Made by a program: the position numbers and the translations under genes
In this document: in pieces, positions 1 to 7,851 of the stretch
Position numbering within the stretch: the first letter of the stretch is position 1
Layout: each line of letters begins with the position of its first letter
The notes under the pieces: model-generated
Told to the model about the DNA's origin: nothing
Database searches by the model: none
The model's input: the letters and a program-made list of their open reading frames with translations, nothing else
DNA from: JACKNG01 sp040904625
GTDB lineage: Bacteria; Pseudomonadota; Gammaproteobacteria; Ga0077536
Length of the DNA: 24,503 bases
Direction of reading: 5' to 3'
NCBI GenBank assembly: GCA_040904625.1
Contig: JBBDTC010000219.1
Coordinates: 1 to 24,503 of the forward strand

Positions 1-100
1 CGCTCAGGAGCACCCTCGGTGTTGACCAGATAATCTTGGCCAGGGCCCTAAGGCGGCAACGTGTTTCGGGACCGGTCCGGCCTCGCCGCGCTTGATCAAG
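1..100. other. Window edge; no gene assigned
   Basis: The first 100 bases lie beyond the end of the nuo operon. I see no convincing coding region here: short open frames on both strands are not recognisable. A GGGCCCTAAG string around 42-51 resembles the outer end of the repeat family described for 101-189, so the segment may hold a decayed outer arm of that repeat. It could also include the edge of an unrelated gene that starts or ends outside the window. Confidence 0.4.
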
Positions 101-189
101 TGCTATTGGGGTTCTATTCAACTAGCGAGCAACGCCGCCAGACGGGATGGATCGGCATGCCAAATAGTTGGTCTATTCTGGCGCGAGCC
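101..189 (+). repeat. Dispersed palindromic repeat, copy 1 (degenerate)
   Basis: This segment shares long blocks with the copies at 16731-16850 and 24398-24503. Shared blocks include GGGGTTCTATT, CAACGCCGCCAG, CGGGATG followed by ATCGGC, and TATTCTG near the right end. It is the most diverged copy: the central GAATAG arm has become CTATTG and the outer end reads GGCGCGAGCC instead of the expected GGCGGGCCC. It starts 19 bases beyond the nuoN stop codon, so it would lie in the 3' untranslated part of the nuo transcript. The strand given is relative to copy 3; the element is nearly palindromic. Confidence 0.75.
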
Positions 190-207
190 TTCAGGACCCG
201 CCGAACC

Positions 208-1644
208 TCAGATGCGGCCGACCAACATGGCGGCGAGGCAAACCGACATCAGGGTTCCCGGCAGGAAACCCAGCGCCAGCACGGCCAGGCCATTGACGCT
301 GAAAACCAGGCGTACGTCTTCACCCGCGACGCAGCCTGCGCGCTCGGCGGCCGGCTCGTCGAAGTACATGAGTTTGATCACGCGTAGATAGTAGAAAGCG
401 CCGATCAGCGAGAACAGCACGGCGACCGCCGCCAGCCAGACATGCCCTCCAGCGATGACTTCCTTGAGCACGAACCATTTCGCCCAGAACCCCGCGAACG
501 GCGGCAGGCCGGCGAGAGAAAACATCAGCACCATCATGATGAAGGCCGTCCACGGGCTGCGGCGGGCAAGGCCAGCATAATCCTCGAGATTTTCGGCCGG
601 ATGGCCGGGAGCCGACATCAGGATCACCGCGCCGAATGCACCCATGCTCATGATGGCGTAGACGATGACGTAGAACATACTCGATGCGTAACCCTGGGCG
701 TTCGCTGCAATCAGGCCCAGCAACAAAAAGCCCATGTGCGAAATCGTGGAATAAGCCAGCATGCGTTTGATATTGGTCTGCGCGATGGCAACGATATTGC
801 CTATCGCCAGAGACAGGACGGCCAGCAGGATCAGCATGTCCTGCCATTCTGCCGCCAGGCCATTCAAGCCATCGGCGAGCAGGCGGATAGCCATGGCGAA
901 GGCCGCCAGCTTGGGGGCCGACCCGATGAACAGCGTCACCGGCGTCGATGCGCCCTGGTAGACGTCCGGCACCCACATATGGAACGGCGCAACGCCGAGT
1001 TTGAAAGCAATCCCGATCAGGACGAAGACCAGACCGAAGGTCAACAGCAGCTGCTGGCGTTCGTCCGCGACCTGGGTCGAGAGCGTCGCGAGATCGAGCG
1101 TACCGGACACGCCATAGAGAATGGACATGCCATAGAGCAACATCCCTGAAGCCAGCGCCCCGAGCACGAAATACTTCATCGCCGCCTCGGACGCCGCAGC
1201 CGACTCGCGATCCATGGCGACCATCGCGTACAGCGACAAGGACAACAACTCCAGGCCGAGATAGACCGTCAGCAGATTGTGAGCCGAGATCAGCACCATC
1301 ATCCCTATCGAGGCAAACAGCGCCAGAATGAAGAACTCGGCCTGCTGTTTGCCGTGGCGCTGGAAATAGTCTCTGGCGTAAAAGAAGGACAGCAGAACCA
1401 GTAGCATCACGAACGCCTTGAGCACCGCCGCCATCGGATCGAGCACGAAGGTTCCCGCGAAAGCGGTGACACTCTGTGTCGGGAACCAGTAGGTTACTTG
1501 CGCGAGGACGACGAGCACCGAGACCACGGCCACCCAGAACGTTGCCGCGGGATTATCGGCCCGCCGGAACACGTCAACCAGCAGGACCAGGCAGGCCAGA
1601 CCGGTCAGGGTTGCTTCGGGCAGGACATGGGAGATTTCATTCAT
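208..1644 (-). CDS. nuoN: NADH-quinone oxidoreductase subunit N
   Basis: NuoN is one of the three antiporter-like proton-pumping subunits of the membrane arm of complex I. The 478-residue length is normal for the family, and the protein is almost entirely hydrophobic, with about 14 membrane segments. The family's key buried charges are visible: a glutamate at residue 132 in YLGLELLSLSLY, and a lysine near 215 just before the APFHMWVPDVYQGASTP signature (219-235), the discontinuous helix region. ATG is taken as the start, 12 bases after the nuoM stop, so it belongs to the same operon and is its last gene. The stop TGA is followed after 19 bases by a repeat copy; no U-tract terminator is visible. 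Confidence 0.97.
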   Translation of the reverse strand: MNEISHVLPEATLTGLACLVLLVDVFRRADNPAATFWVAVVSVLVVLAQVTYWFPTQSVTAFAGTFVLDPMAAVLKAFVMLLVLLSFFYARDYFQRHGKQQAEFFILALFASIGMMVLISAHNLLTVYLGLELLSLSLYAMVAMDRESAAASEAAMKYFVLGALASGMLLYGMSILYGVSGTLDLATLSTQVADERQQLLLTFGLVFVLIGIAFKLGVAPFHMWVPDVYQGASTPVTLFIGSAPKLAAFAMAIRLLADGLNGLAAEWQDMLILLAVLSLAIGNIVAIAQTNIKRMLAYSTISHMGFLLLGLIAANAQGYASSMFYVIVYAIMSMGAFGAVILMSAPGHPAENLEDYAGLARRSPWTAFIMMVLMFSLAGLPPFAGFWAKWFVLKEVIAGGHVWLAAVAVLFSLIGAFYYLRVIKLMYFDEPAAERAGCVAGEDVRLVFSVNGLAVLALGFLPGTLMSVCLAAMLVGRI

Positions 1645-1656
1645 CGGCCGGGGACC

Positions 1657-3177
1657 TTACGGCAGCTTCGTTTGCGCTATGTGGTGGATGAGCTGATCGA
1701 CCGTGGCATGCATCATGTCGAACAGAGGCGCCGGCCAGATTCCGAACAACAGCACCGGCACCGCCAGCACGACCAGAATCAAGCGTTCGCGGCCGTCGAT
1801 ATCACTGAGCTGCTCCACCGCGGTGTTCGCGACCGGGCCGAAGATGACGCGCTTGTACATCCACAGCGTGTAGGCCGCGCCCAGAATCAACGTCATCGCA
1901 GCGAGTACCGCGTACCAGATGTTGGCCTTGAAGGCAGTCAGGATGACCAGGAACTCGCCGACAAAGCCCGAGGTGCCGGGCAAGCCGGCATTGGCCATGG
2001 CGAACAGCATCATGAAGGCGGCGAATACCGGCATGGTGTTGACCACCCCGCCGTAGTCACCGATCTGCCGGCTATGTACCCGGTCGTACATCACACCGAC
2101 ACAGAGAAACAGTGCACCGGAGATGAAGCCGTGCGAAATCATCTGAATCATACCGCCTTCGATGCCGCTCGCTGCCTGTCCCCAATCCTGCGTCGAGCGG
2201 GCGACGGCGAAAACGACGAAGAAGCCCAGGGTCACGAATCCCATGTGCGATATCGACGAATAGGCGATGAGCTTTTTCATGTCCTGTTGCACGAGCGCGA
2301 CGAAGCCGATGTATACGATGGCGATGAGCGACAGGCCAATCATCAGCCAATCGAGGGCAGCGGCCGCATCCGGTGCGATCGGCAGGCTGAAACGCAGGAA
2401 GCCGTAGCCGCCCAATTTGAGCATGATGGCCGCCAGGATGACCGAGCCGCCGGTCGGCGCTTCGACGTGCGCGTCGGGCAGCCAGGTATGCACCGGCCAC
2501 ATCGGCACTTTGACGCCGAAGGCGAGCAGGAAGGCGAGGAAGATCCATTGCTGTTCGCCGAGCGTCAGCAATACGTCATGCATGGCCGGGATGGCGAAGC
2601 TGCCAGTCTTGAAATAGAGATAGAGCAGTGCGACGAGCATGAGCACCGAGCCCATGAAGGTGTAGAGAAAGAACTTGATCGTCGCGTAAACCCGCCGCGG
2701 GCCGCCCCAGATACCGATGACGAGGAACATCGGCACCAGCAGCGCTTCCCAGAAAACATAGAAAAGGATCGCATCGAGCGCGCTGAAGACGCCGATCATG
2801 AGGCCTTCGAGCAGCAGGAAGGAGCCCATGTACAGGCTCAGCCGGTCCTTGATCACGACCCAGCCGGCCAGTACCACCAGCACGGTCATGAACGTCGTCA
2901 ACAGGATCAGCGGCAGGGCGATGCCATCGATGCCGATGAAGTACTCGATACCGAACGCCTCGATCCAGGGCAGACGCTCGACGAACTGCATGTCGCCGAC
3001 ACCGTTCTCGAAGCCCTGCCACAGCGCCAGGGACACGACGAACGTCGCCACAGCGATCAGCAGCGCGTCATTGCGCACCGCCCGGTCCGGCACCCGGCGG
3101 CCGGCGAAGATGACCCAGAGCCCACCGAGGATGGGGAGCCAGATAGTGAGACTCAGGAGTGGTAATTCTGCAGACAT
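1657..3177 (-). CDS. nuoM: NADH-quinone oxidoreductase subunit M
   Basis: NuoM is an antiporter-like (Mrp-type) subunit of the complex I membrane arm that carries out one of the proton translocations. The 506-residue product is typical in length and has about 14 hydrophobic helices. The essential glutamate at residue 144 sits in FYVFWEALLVPM, the lysine at 223 in FGVKVPMWP, and the HTWLPDAHVEAPT motif spans about 230-242. These residues match known pumping residues of the E. coli protein. It follows nuoL by 51 bases and precedes nuoN by 12 on the same strand. A long open frame on the opposite strand is a GC-driven shadow. Confidence 0.98.
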   Translation of the reverse strand: MSAELPLLSLTIWLPILGGLWVIFAGRRVPDRAVRNDALLIAVATFVVSLALWQGFENGVGDMQFVERLPWIEAFGIEYFIGIDGIALPLILLTTFMTVLVVLAGWVVIKDRLSLYMGSFLLLEGLMIGVFSALDAILFYVFWEALLVPMFLVIGIWGGPRRVYATIKFFLYTFMGSVLMLVALLYLYFKTGSFAIPAMHDVLLTLGEQQWIFLAFLLAFGVKVPMWPVHTWLPDAHVEAPTGGSVILAAIMLKLGGYGFLRFSLPIAPDAAAALDWLMIGLSLIAIVYIGFVALVQQDMKKLIAYSSISHMGFVTLGFFVVFAVARSTQDWGQAASGIEGGMIQMISHGFISGALFLCVGVMYDRVHSRQIGDYGGVVNTMPVFAAFMMLFAMANAGLPGTSGFVGEFLVILTAFKANIWYAVLAAMTLILGAAYTLWMYKRVIFGPVANTAVEQLSDIDGRERLILVVLAVPVLLFGIWPAPLFDMMHATVDQLIHHIAQTKLP

Positions 3178-3228
3178 GCGTCAGTACTTTGCCCAGCTTG
3201 TGTTCTTGTGCGGCCTCGGCCCGGCCTG

Positions 3229-5190
3229 TCAGGCGAGGACCCGATGGACGAAAATCCCGAGCAGCGCGAGCAGGCCCAGAATCATGACGAAGGCGTAATG
3301 GTAGAGGTAGCCGGACTGCACTCTGCGCACCACCCCGGACCACCAGCCGATCATGTGGGCCGAACCGTTGACGATGAGGCCGTCGATGAGGGCGACGTCG
3401 CCGCCGCGCCACAGCACGGAACCTGCCTTGCGGGCGCCGCCGGCGAAAAACCAGTCGTTGAAACGATCGCAGCCGTATTTGTCGAGCAGGACACGGTGCA
3501 CCAGAGACAGGGCGTCGGCGACGCGTCGCGGGACGTCGGGGCGCTTGAGATAGCAGTACCAGGCGACCCAGACGCCTGCCGCGGCCAGCCAGAACGGTGG
3601 CTGCATCAGGCCGTGGAGGATCATGCCGAACACCCCGTGGTAGTCGGCGCCCAACTGGGCGAGGACGTCATGCTCGGGCCGGACGAAGATACTGCTGCCA
3701 AAATGATCGCCGAAGAGCATGCTGCCGACGAAAACGGCACCGGCGATCACCGACGGCACGGCCAGCGCGATCAACGGGATCGTCACGACCCTGGGCGACT
3801 CGTGCAGATGCTCGAGGGTGTGGTGGTCCATGCGCTCCTCGCCGTGAAACACCATGAACACGAGGCGGAACGAATACAGCGCCGTCACGAAGACCCCGCT
3901 GAGCACCGCGAAGTAGGCTATCCCGGCACCCGGGATGGTCGAGAGATGGACTGCTTCGATGATCGCGTCCTTGGAGAAAAAGCCGGCGAAACCCGGAAAG
4001 CCGATCAGCGCCAGTGAGCCGATCAGGCTGGTCCAGTAGGTGATGGGCATATGCCGCCGGATCCCGCCCATCTTGCGCATGTCCTGCTCATGGTGCATGG
4101 CGATGATGACGGAGCCCGCCGCGAGGAACAGCAAGGCCTTGAAAAACGCATGCGTGAAAAGATGGAAGATAGCGGCGGCGTAGGCCGAGGCGCCCAGCGC
4201 CACTGTCATATAGCCGAGCTGCGACAAGGTCGAGTAGGCGACGACGCGCTTGATGTCGTTCTGCACGAGCCCCAGCAGCCCCATGAAAAACGCCGTGATT
4301 GCGCCTATCACGAGAACCACGGACAAGGCCGTCGTCGACAGCTCGAACAGCGGCGACATACGCGCGACCATGAAGATCCCGGCCGTGACCATGGTCGCGG
4401 CGTGGATCAGCGCGGAGATCGGGGTCGGGCCTTCCATTGAATCGGGCAGCCAGACATGCAGCGGAACCTGCGCCGACTTGCCCATGGCGCCAACGAAGAG
4501 CAGCAGGCAGGTGACAGTCATCAGCGACCAGGCTTCGCCCGGGATGACGTCGATCAGGGTGTGTTCATGTGCGGGCGCGGCCGCGAATACCGCCGCGTAA
4601 TCGAGACTGCCGAAATACATCAGCACACAGGCTATCCCGAGCAGGAAGCCGAAATCGCCGACCCGGTTGACCAGGAAGGCCTTGAGATTGGCGTAGATCG
4701 CGGTATCCCGCTTGTACCAGAAACCGATCAGGAGATAGGACACCACGCCGACCGCTTCCCAGCCGAAGAACAACTGCAGGAAGTTGTTCGACATCACCAG
4801 CATCAGCATGCTGAAGGTGAACAACGAAATGTACGAGAAGAACCGCTGGTAGCCCGGGTCGTCGTGCATGTAGCCGATGGTGTAGATATGTACCATCCAG
4901 GAGACGAAAGTGACGACGACCATCATGGTCGCGCTCAGCTCGTCGATCAGAAAACCGATGTGAAAATTGATCCCGCCGCTCGACAGCCACGTATAGAGGT
5001 TGGCGTTGTACGGCGCCGCGTCGCCGACCACGATCTGGAAAAACGGAATCAGCGACAGCAGGAAAGACAAACCGACAGCGGCACTGGTCACCCAGTGCGC
5101 GCCGCTGCGGCCGATTTGCTTGCCGAACAGGCCGGCGGCTATGGCACCGAACAGCGGCGCAAGGACGATTACCAAATAGAGCGTAGCCAT
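3229..5190 (-). CDS. nuoL: NADH-quinone oxidoreductase subunit L
   Basis: NuoL is the distal antiporter-like subunit of complex I and carries the long lateral amphipathic helix at its C-terminus. The 653-residue length fits the family. The conserved glutamate is residue 145 in FFGWEAVGVVSYLL, and the conserved lysine is 238 in GKSAQVPLHVWLPD, followed by SMEGPTPISALIHAATMV (251-268). The C-terminal part (about 500-653) has fewer, spaced hydrophobic helices, as expected for the lateral arm and final anchor helix. The ATG start lies 50 bases after the nuoK stop. That gap and the 51 bases before nuoM are the largest spacers between the membrane-arm genes and contain nothing recognisable. Confidence 0.98.
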   Translation of the reverse strand: MATLYLVIVLAPLFGAIAAGLFGKQIGRSGAHWVTSAAVGLSFLLSLIPFFQIVVGDAAPYNANLYTWLSSGGINFHIGFLIDELSATMMVVVTFVSWMVHIYTIGYMHDDPGYQRFFSYISLFTFSMLMLVMSNNFLQLFFGWEAVGVVSYLLIGFWYKRDTAIYANLKAFLVNRVGDFGFLLGIACVLMYFGSLDYAAVFAAAPAHEHTLIDVIPGEAWSLMTVTCLLLFVGAMGKSAQVPLHVWLPDSMEGPTPISALIHAATMVTAGIFMVARMSPLFELSTTALSVVLVIGAITAFFMGLLGLVQNDIKRVVAYSTLSQLGYMTVALGASAYAAAIFHLFTHAFFKALLFLAAGSVIIAMHHEQDMRKMGGIRRHMPITYWTSLIGSLALIGFPGFAGFFSKDAIIEAVHLSTIPGAGIAYFAVLSGVFVTALYSFRLVFMVFHGEERMDHHTLEHLHESPRVVTIPLIALAVPSVIAGAVFVGSMLFGDHFGSSIFVRPEHDVLAQLGADYHGVFGMILHGLMQPPFWLAAAGVWVAWYCYLKRPDVPRRVADALSLVHRVLLDKYGCDRFNDWFFAGGARKAGSVLWRGGDVALIDGLIVNGSAHMIGWWSGVVRRVQSGYLYHYAFVMILGLLALLGIFVHRVLA

Positions 5191-5240
5191 GCGCTTATCC
5201 GTTTATCTCGAAGGCCTGGGACAATCTCGACCGCATTTCA

Positions 5241-5546
5241 TCAACCCTTCATGAGGTCGAGATCCTCGACGTTGATCGAATTGCGATTGCGGAACAGTAC
5301 GACCAGGATAGCGAGCCCGATCGCGGCTTCGGCGGCAGCCACGGTCAAAATGAAGAACACGAATACCTGGCCGGCGACGTCACCATTGAAATGCGAGAAG
5401 GCAATGAAATTCATATTGACCGCAAGCAGCATCAGCTCAATGCACATCAACAACAAGATGACGTTTTTGCGGTTGATGAATATCCCTGCCACGCTGAGGC
5501 AGAACAATATTGCCCCGATGATCAAGTAGTCGGCTAGAGCAAGCAT
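5241..5546 (-). CDS. nuoK: NADH-quinone oxidoreductase subunit K
   Basis: NuoK is a small three-helix membrane subunit related to MrpC that forms part of the E-channel linking the quinone site to the antiporter subunits. The 101-residue length is standard. The two conserved membrane glutamates are visible at residue 37 (LLLMCIELMLLAVN) and residue 73 (ILTVAAAEAAIGLAIL), equivalent to Glu36 and Glu72 of E. coli. The ATG start is preceded by a GAGG motif about ten bases upstream, partly inside the nuoJ stop region. The nuoJ stop is 12 bases upstream, consistent with translational coupling. Confidence 0.98.
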   Translation of the reverse strand: MLALADYLIIGAILFCLSVAGIFINRKNVILLLMCIELMLLAVNMNFIAFSHFNGDVAGQVFVFFILTVAAAEAAIGLAILVVLFRNRNSINVEDLDLMKG

Positions 5547-5558
5547 GGGTGCTATTCC

Positions 5559-6161
5559 TCAGGAATCTCTTTCGGCGTCCACTTTAACCAGCCGCACGCG
5601 GTCTTCGCGCCGCACCAGAACCTGCTCGTCCGGTCGCGGCGCCTTGGTCTGGCGCGTTGTCCGCAGCGTAAGCGTGATCGCCGCGATGATGGCGACCAGC
5701 AAGATCACGGCCGCAATTTCGAACGGCCAGACATAGTCGCTGAACATCGCCAGGCCGAGTGCCCGCGTATTGCTGTAATCCGACGCCTGCGCAGCCAGCG
5801 GCGGCACCTGGTCAGGACCAAAATTCGCCGGCCCCACGATCGTGCCGAGCGCGACCATCATGACAATGGCAACCACCGCGGCAACCGGAAAATAACCAGC
5901 GAAACCTGCCCGCAGCTCGGCCACGTTGATGTCCAGCATCATCACCACGAACAGAAACAGCACCATGACCGCGCCGACATAGACCAGCACCAGGGCTATG
6001 GCCAGGAATTCCGCTTCGAGGAGCAGCCAGAGTCCGGCGCTGGCGAAGAAGGCAAGCACCAGAAACAACACGGCGTGCACCGGGTTGCGTACGGTGATGA
6101 CCATCGAGGCCGCGAAGATCAGCAGTCCCGCGAAGCTATAGAAAACAATCTGTTCGAACAT
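5559..6161 (-). CDS. nuoJ: NADH-quinone oxidoreductase subunit J
   Basis: NuoJ is a five-helix membrane subunit of complex I, next to NuoA and NuoK, whose third helix rotates during turnover. The product is 200 residues, starting MFEQIVFYSFAGLL. A TTG one codon upstream is open in frame, but the ATG at 6161 fits the family start. Hydrophobic helices cover about residues 5-25, 30-50, 55-78, 90-110 and 140-165, followed by a basic and acidic cytoplasmic tail rich in Arg and Asp. The ATG shares its A with the stop codon of the 43-codon ORF at 6161-6292, a TGATG junction that favours coupled translation. Confidence 0.96.
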   Translation of the reverse strand: MFEQIVFYSFAGLLIFAASMVITVRNPVHAVLFLVLAFFASAGLWLLLEAEFLAIALVLVYVGAVMVLFLFVVMMLDINVAELRAGFAGYFPVAAVVAIVMMVALGTIVGPANFGPDQVPPLAAQASDYSNTRALGLAMFSDYVWPFEIAAVILLVAIIAAITLTLRTTRQTKAPRPDEQVLVRREDRVRLVKVDAERDS

Positions 6162-6292
6162 CAATTCACGCCAGGTGGCATCGGTTTTTCGGCACCGTGT
6201 ATCACGGCTATACGGGCCGCGATCCAGGTTTCGCCTGTGCGAATGCCGCCATCGAATCCATCACGACCGGCCGACCTCGCGATACAAGCCAT
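6161..6292 (-). CDS. Hypothetical 43-residue ORF inserted between nuoI and nuoJ
   Basis: I do not recognise this ORF. It starts with ATG one base after the nuoI stop codon and ends with TGA sharing one base with the nuoJ ATG, so it fills the whole nuoI-nuoJ spacer with no slack. The predicted peptide begins MACIARSAGR and ends near PMPPGVN. It is mildly basic, has one short hydrophobic stretch (WIAARIAVI, about 23-31) and a single cysteine, and shows no signal peptide or Fe-S motif. The fit to both neighbours resembles the other tight nuo junctions and argues for translation. Against it are the lack of a known family and the fact that an open 129-base stretch can occur by chance at this GC content. 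It could be a small accessory peptide, a translational coupler, or nothing. Confidence 0.4.
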   Translation of the reverse strand: MACIARSAGRDGFDGGIRTGETWIAARIAVIHGAEKPMPPGVN

Positions 6293-6293
6293 G

Positions 6294-6782
6294 TCAGCGA
6301 TAAGGTGCTTCAGCCGCGCGATCGGCGGCGATCTGCGCCTCGAAGCGGTCACCGACCGCCAACAACTTGTCTTTCGTCATGAGCAGATCACCGCGCTTCT
6401 CGCCGTGATACTCGAAATGCCGCGTCTCGACGATCGAATCAACCGGACAGGATTCTTCGCAAAAGCCGCAAAAGATGCATTTCGCGAGATCGATGTCGTA
6501 GCGAGTCGTCCGTCGGGTGCCGTCGTCGCGCGCCTCCGACTCGATAGTGATGGCCACGGCCGGGCACACGGCTTCGCAAAGCTGGCAGGCGATACAGCGC
6601 TCCTCGCCATTGGCATAGCGCCGCAGCGCATGCAAGCCGCGAAAGCGCGGCGACTGCGGCGTCTTCTCCTCGGGATACTGCACCGTGACCTTGCGCTCGA
6701 CGAGGTAACCGCCGGTCAGGCGCAGGCCCTTGATCAGTTCCCACAGCGTGAGGCTCTTGAGGTAGTTGGCAACCGTACTCAT
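6294..6782 (-). CDS. nuoI: NADH-quinone oxidoreductase subunit I, 8Fe-8S ferredoxin type
   Basis: NuoI carries clusters N6a and N6b, which pass electrons from NuoG towards cluster N2 in NuoB. The 162-residue protein has two classic CxxCxxCxxxCP motifs: Cys63, 66, 69 and 73 (CIACQLCEAVCP) and Cys102, 105, 108 and 112 (CIFCGFCEESCP). The N-terminal segment around residues 10-35 (LWELIKGLRLTGGYL) is the amphipathic membrane-contact helix. The length is usual for proteobacteria. It starts 13 bases after nuoH and is followed, unusually, by the 43-codon ORF instead of directly by nuoJ. Confidence 0.98.
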   Translation of the reverse strand: MSTVANYLKSLTLWELIKGLRLTGGYLVERKVTVQYPEEKTPQSPRFRGLHALRRYANGEERCIACQLCEAVCPAVAITIESEARDDGTRRTTRYDIDLAKCIFCGFCEESCPVDSIVETRHFEYHGEKRGDLLMTKDKLLAVGDRFEAQIAADRAAEAPYR

Positions 6783-6795
6783 CGCAGATCCTCCG

Positions 6796-7851
6796 TCATG
6801 CCGCGTTGAACCATGGCGGGATCCGCCACACCACCATGGCTGAGACCACCACGATCCAGACTATCGTGATCGGCAAGAACACCTTCCAGCCCAGGCGCAT
6901 GATTTGATCATAGCGATAGCGCGGGAAGGTCGCGCGGAACCACAGGAAAAGAAACAGGAAAAAGCCGATCTTGGCCAACAGCCAGTGAATGCCGTCGGGA
7001 ATGAGACCCGGGATGGGCGACAACCAGCCGCCCATGAACAACACTGCGCTGAGGCCGGAGATGAGAATCATGTTGGCGTATTCGGCGAGGAAAAACAGCG
7101 CGAACGCCATCCCGGCATATTCGACGTGGAAACCAGCCACGATCTCGGATTCGCCCTCGCTGACATCGAACGGCGCGCGGTTGGTTTCGGCCACACCGGA
7201 GATGAAATAGATCACGAAAAGCGGCAACAAGGGCAGCCAGAACCAGCTGAAGATACTCAAGCTGCCGCGCTGTGCTTCGATGATGTCGCCGAGATTCAGA
7301 CTGCCGGCCGCAACCAGCACCCCGACCAGGGCGAATCCCATGGGTATTTCATAGGAGACTATCTGGGCGGCGGAGCGCATGGCGCCGAGGAAGGCGTATT
7401 TCGAATTCGACGCCCAGCCGGCGACGATGATGCCGTAAACGCCGAGCGAGGTCAGCGCGAGAACGTAGAGCAGGCCGGCATTGATGTCGGCGAGCACCAT
7501 CTCGGCGCCGAAAGGCACCACAGCCCAGGCGGCCAGTGCCGGCGCCAGGGCGAGGATGGGCGCGAGCAGGAACAGGAAGCGATTGGCGCCGGTGGGTACG
7601 ATCACTTCCTTACAAAGCAGCTTGATGGCATCGGCGATGGGCTGTCCCCAGCCACGCGGGCCGACCCGGTTCGGCCCGATGCGGACCTGGATGTAGCCGA
7701 TGATCTTGCGTTCGGCGAAAGTCAGATAGGCCACCGCGCCCATCAGGGGCAGCGTGATGCAGAGGATCTTGAGCACGATGATGGTGCTGACCACCATCGG
7801 CTCCGGCAGGAATACCGCCAACTGCGTTTCGAGAAAGCCGACGACGTTCAT
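6796..7851 (-). CDS. nuoH: NADH-quinone oxidoreductase subunit H
   Basis: NuoH is the heel subunit of complex I that forms the membrane side of the quinone-binding cavity. The 351-residue product has about eight helices and the family signatures RIGPNRVGPRGWGQ (57-70), AETNRAPFD (221-229) and the acidic quinone-proximal loop EGESEIVAGFHVEYAG (232-247). These acidic residues are known to be functionally critical in homologues. The ATG start overlaps the nuoG stop in an ATGA junction, so the two genes are translationally coupled. Confidence 0.98.
   Translation of the reverse strand: MNVVGFLETQLAVFLPEPMVVSTIIVLKILCITLPLMGAVAYLTFAERKIIGYIQVRIGPNRVGPRGWGQPIADAIKLLCKEVIVPTGANRFLFLLAPILALAPALAAWAVVPFGAEMVLADINAGLLYVLALTSLGVYGIIVAGWASNSKYAFLGAMRSAAQIVSYEIPMGFALVGVLVAAGSLNLGDIIEAQRGSLSIFSWFWLPLLPLFVIYFISGVAETNRAPFDVSEGESEIVAGFHVEYAGMAFALFFLAEYANMILISGLSAVLFMGGWLSPIPGLIPDGIHWLLAKIGFFLFLFLWFRATFPRYRYDQIMRLGWKVFLPITIVWIVVVSAMVVWRIPPWFNAA

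Noticed and set aside
1498..3165. 555-codon open frame on the plus strand opposite nuoM
   Set aside because: It mirrors nuoM codon positions, is rich in His, Asp, Gln and Arg with no fold-like pattern, and has no recognisable domain. nuoM is certain on the other strand.
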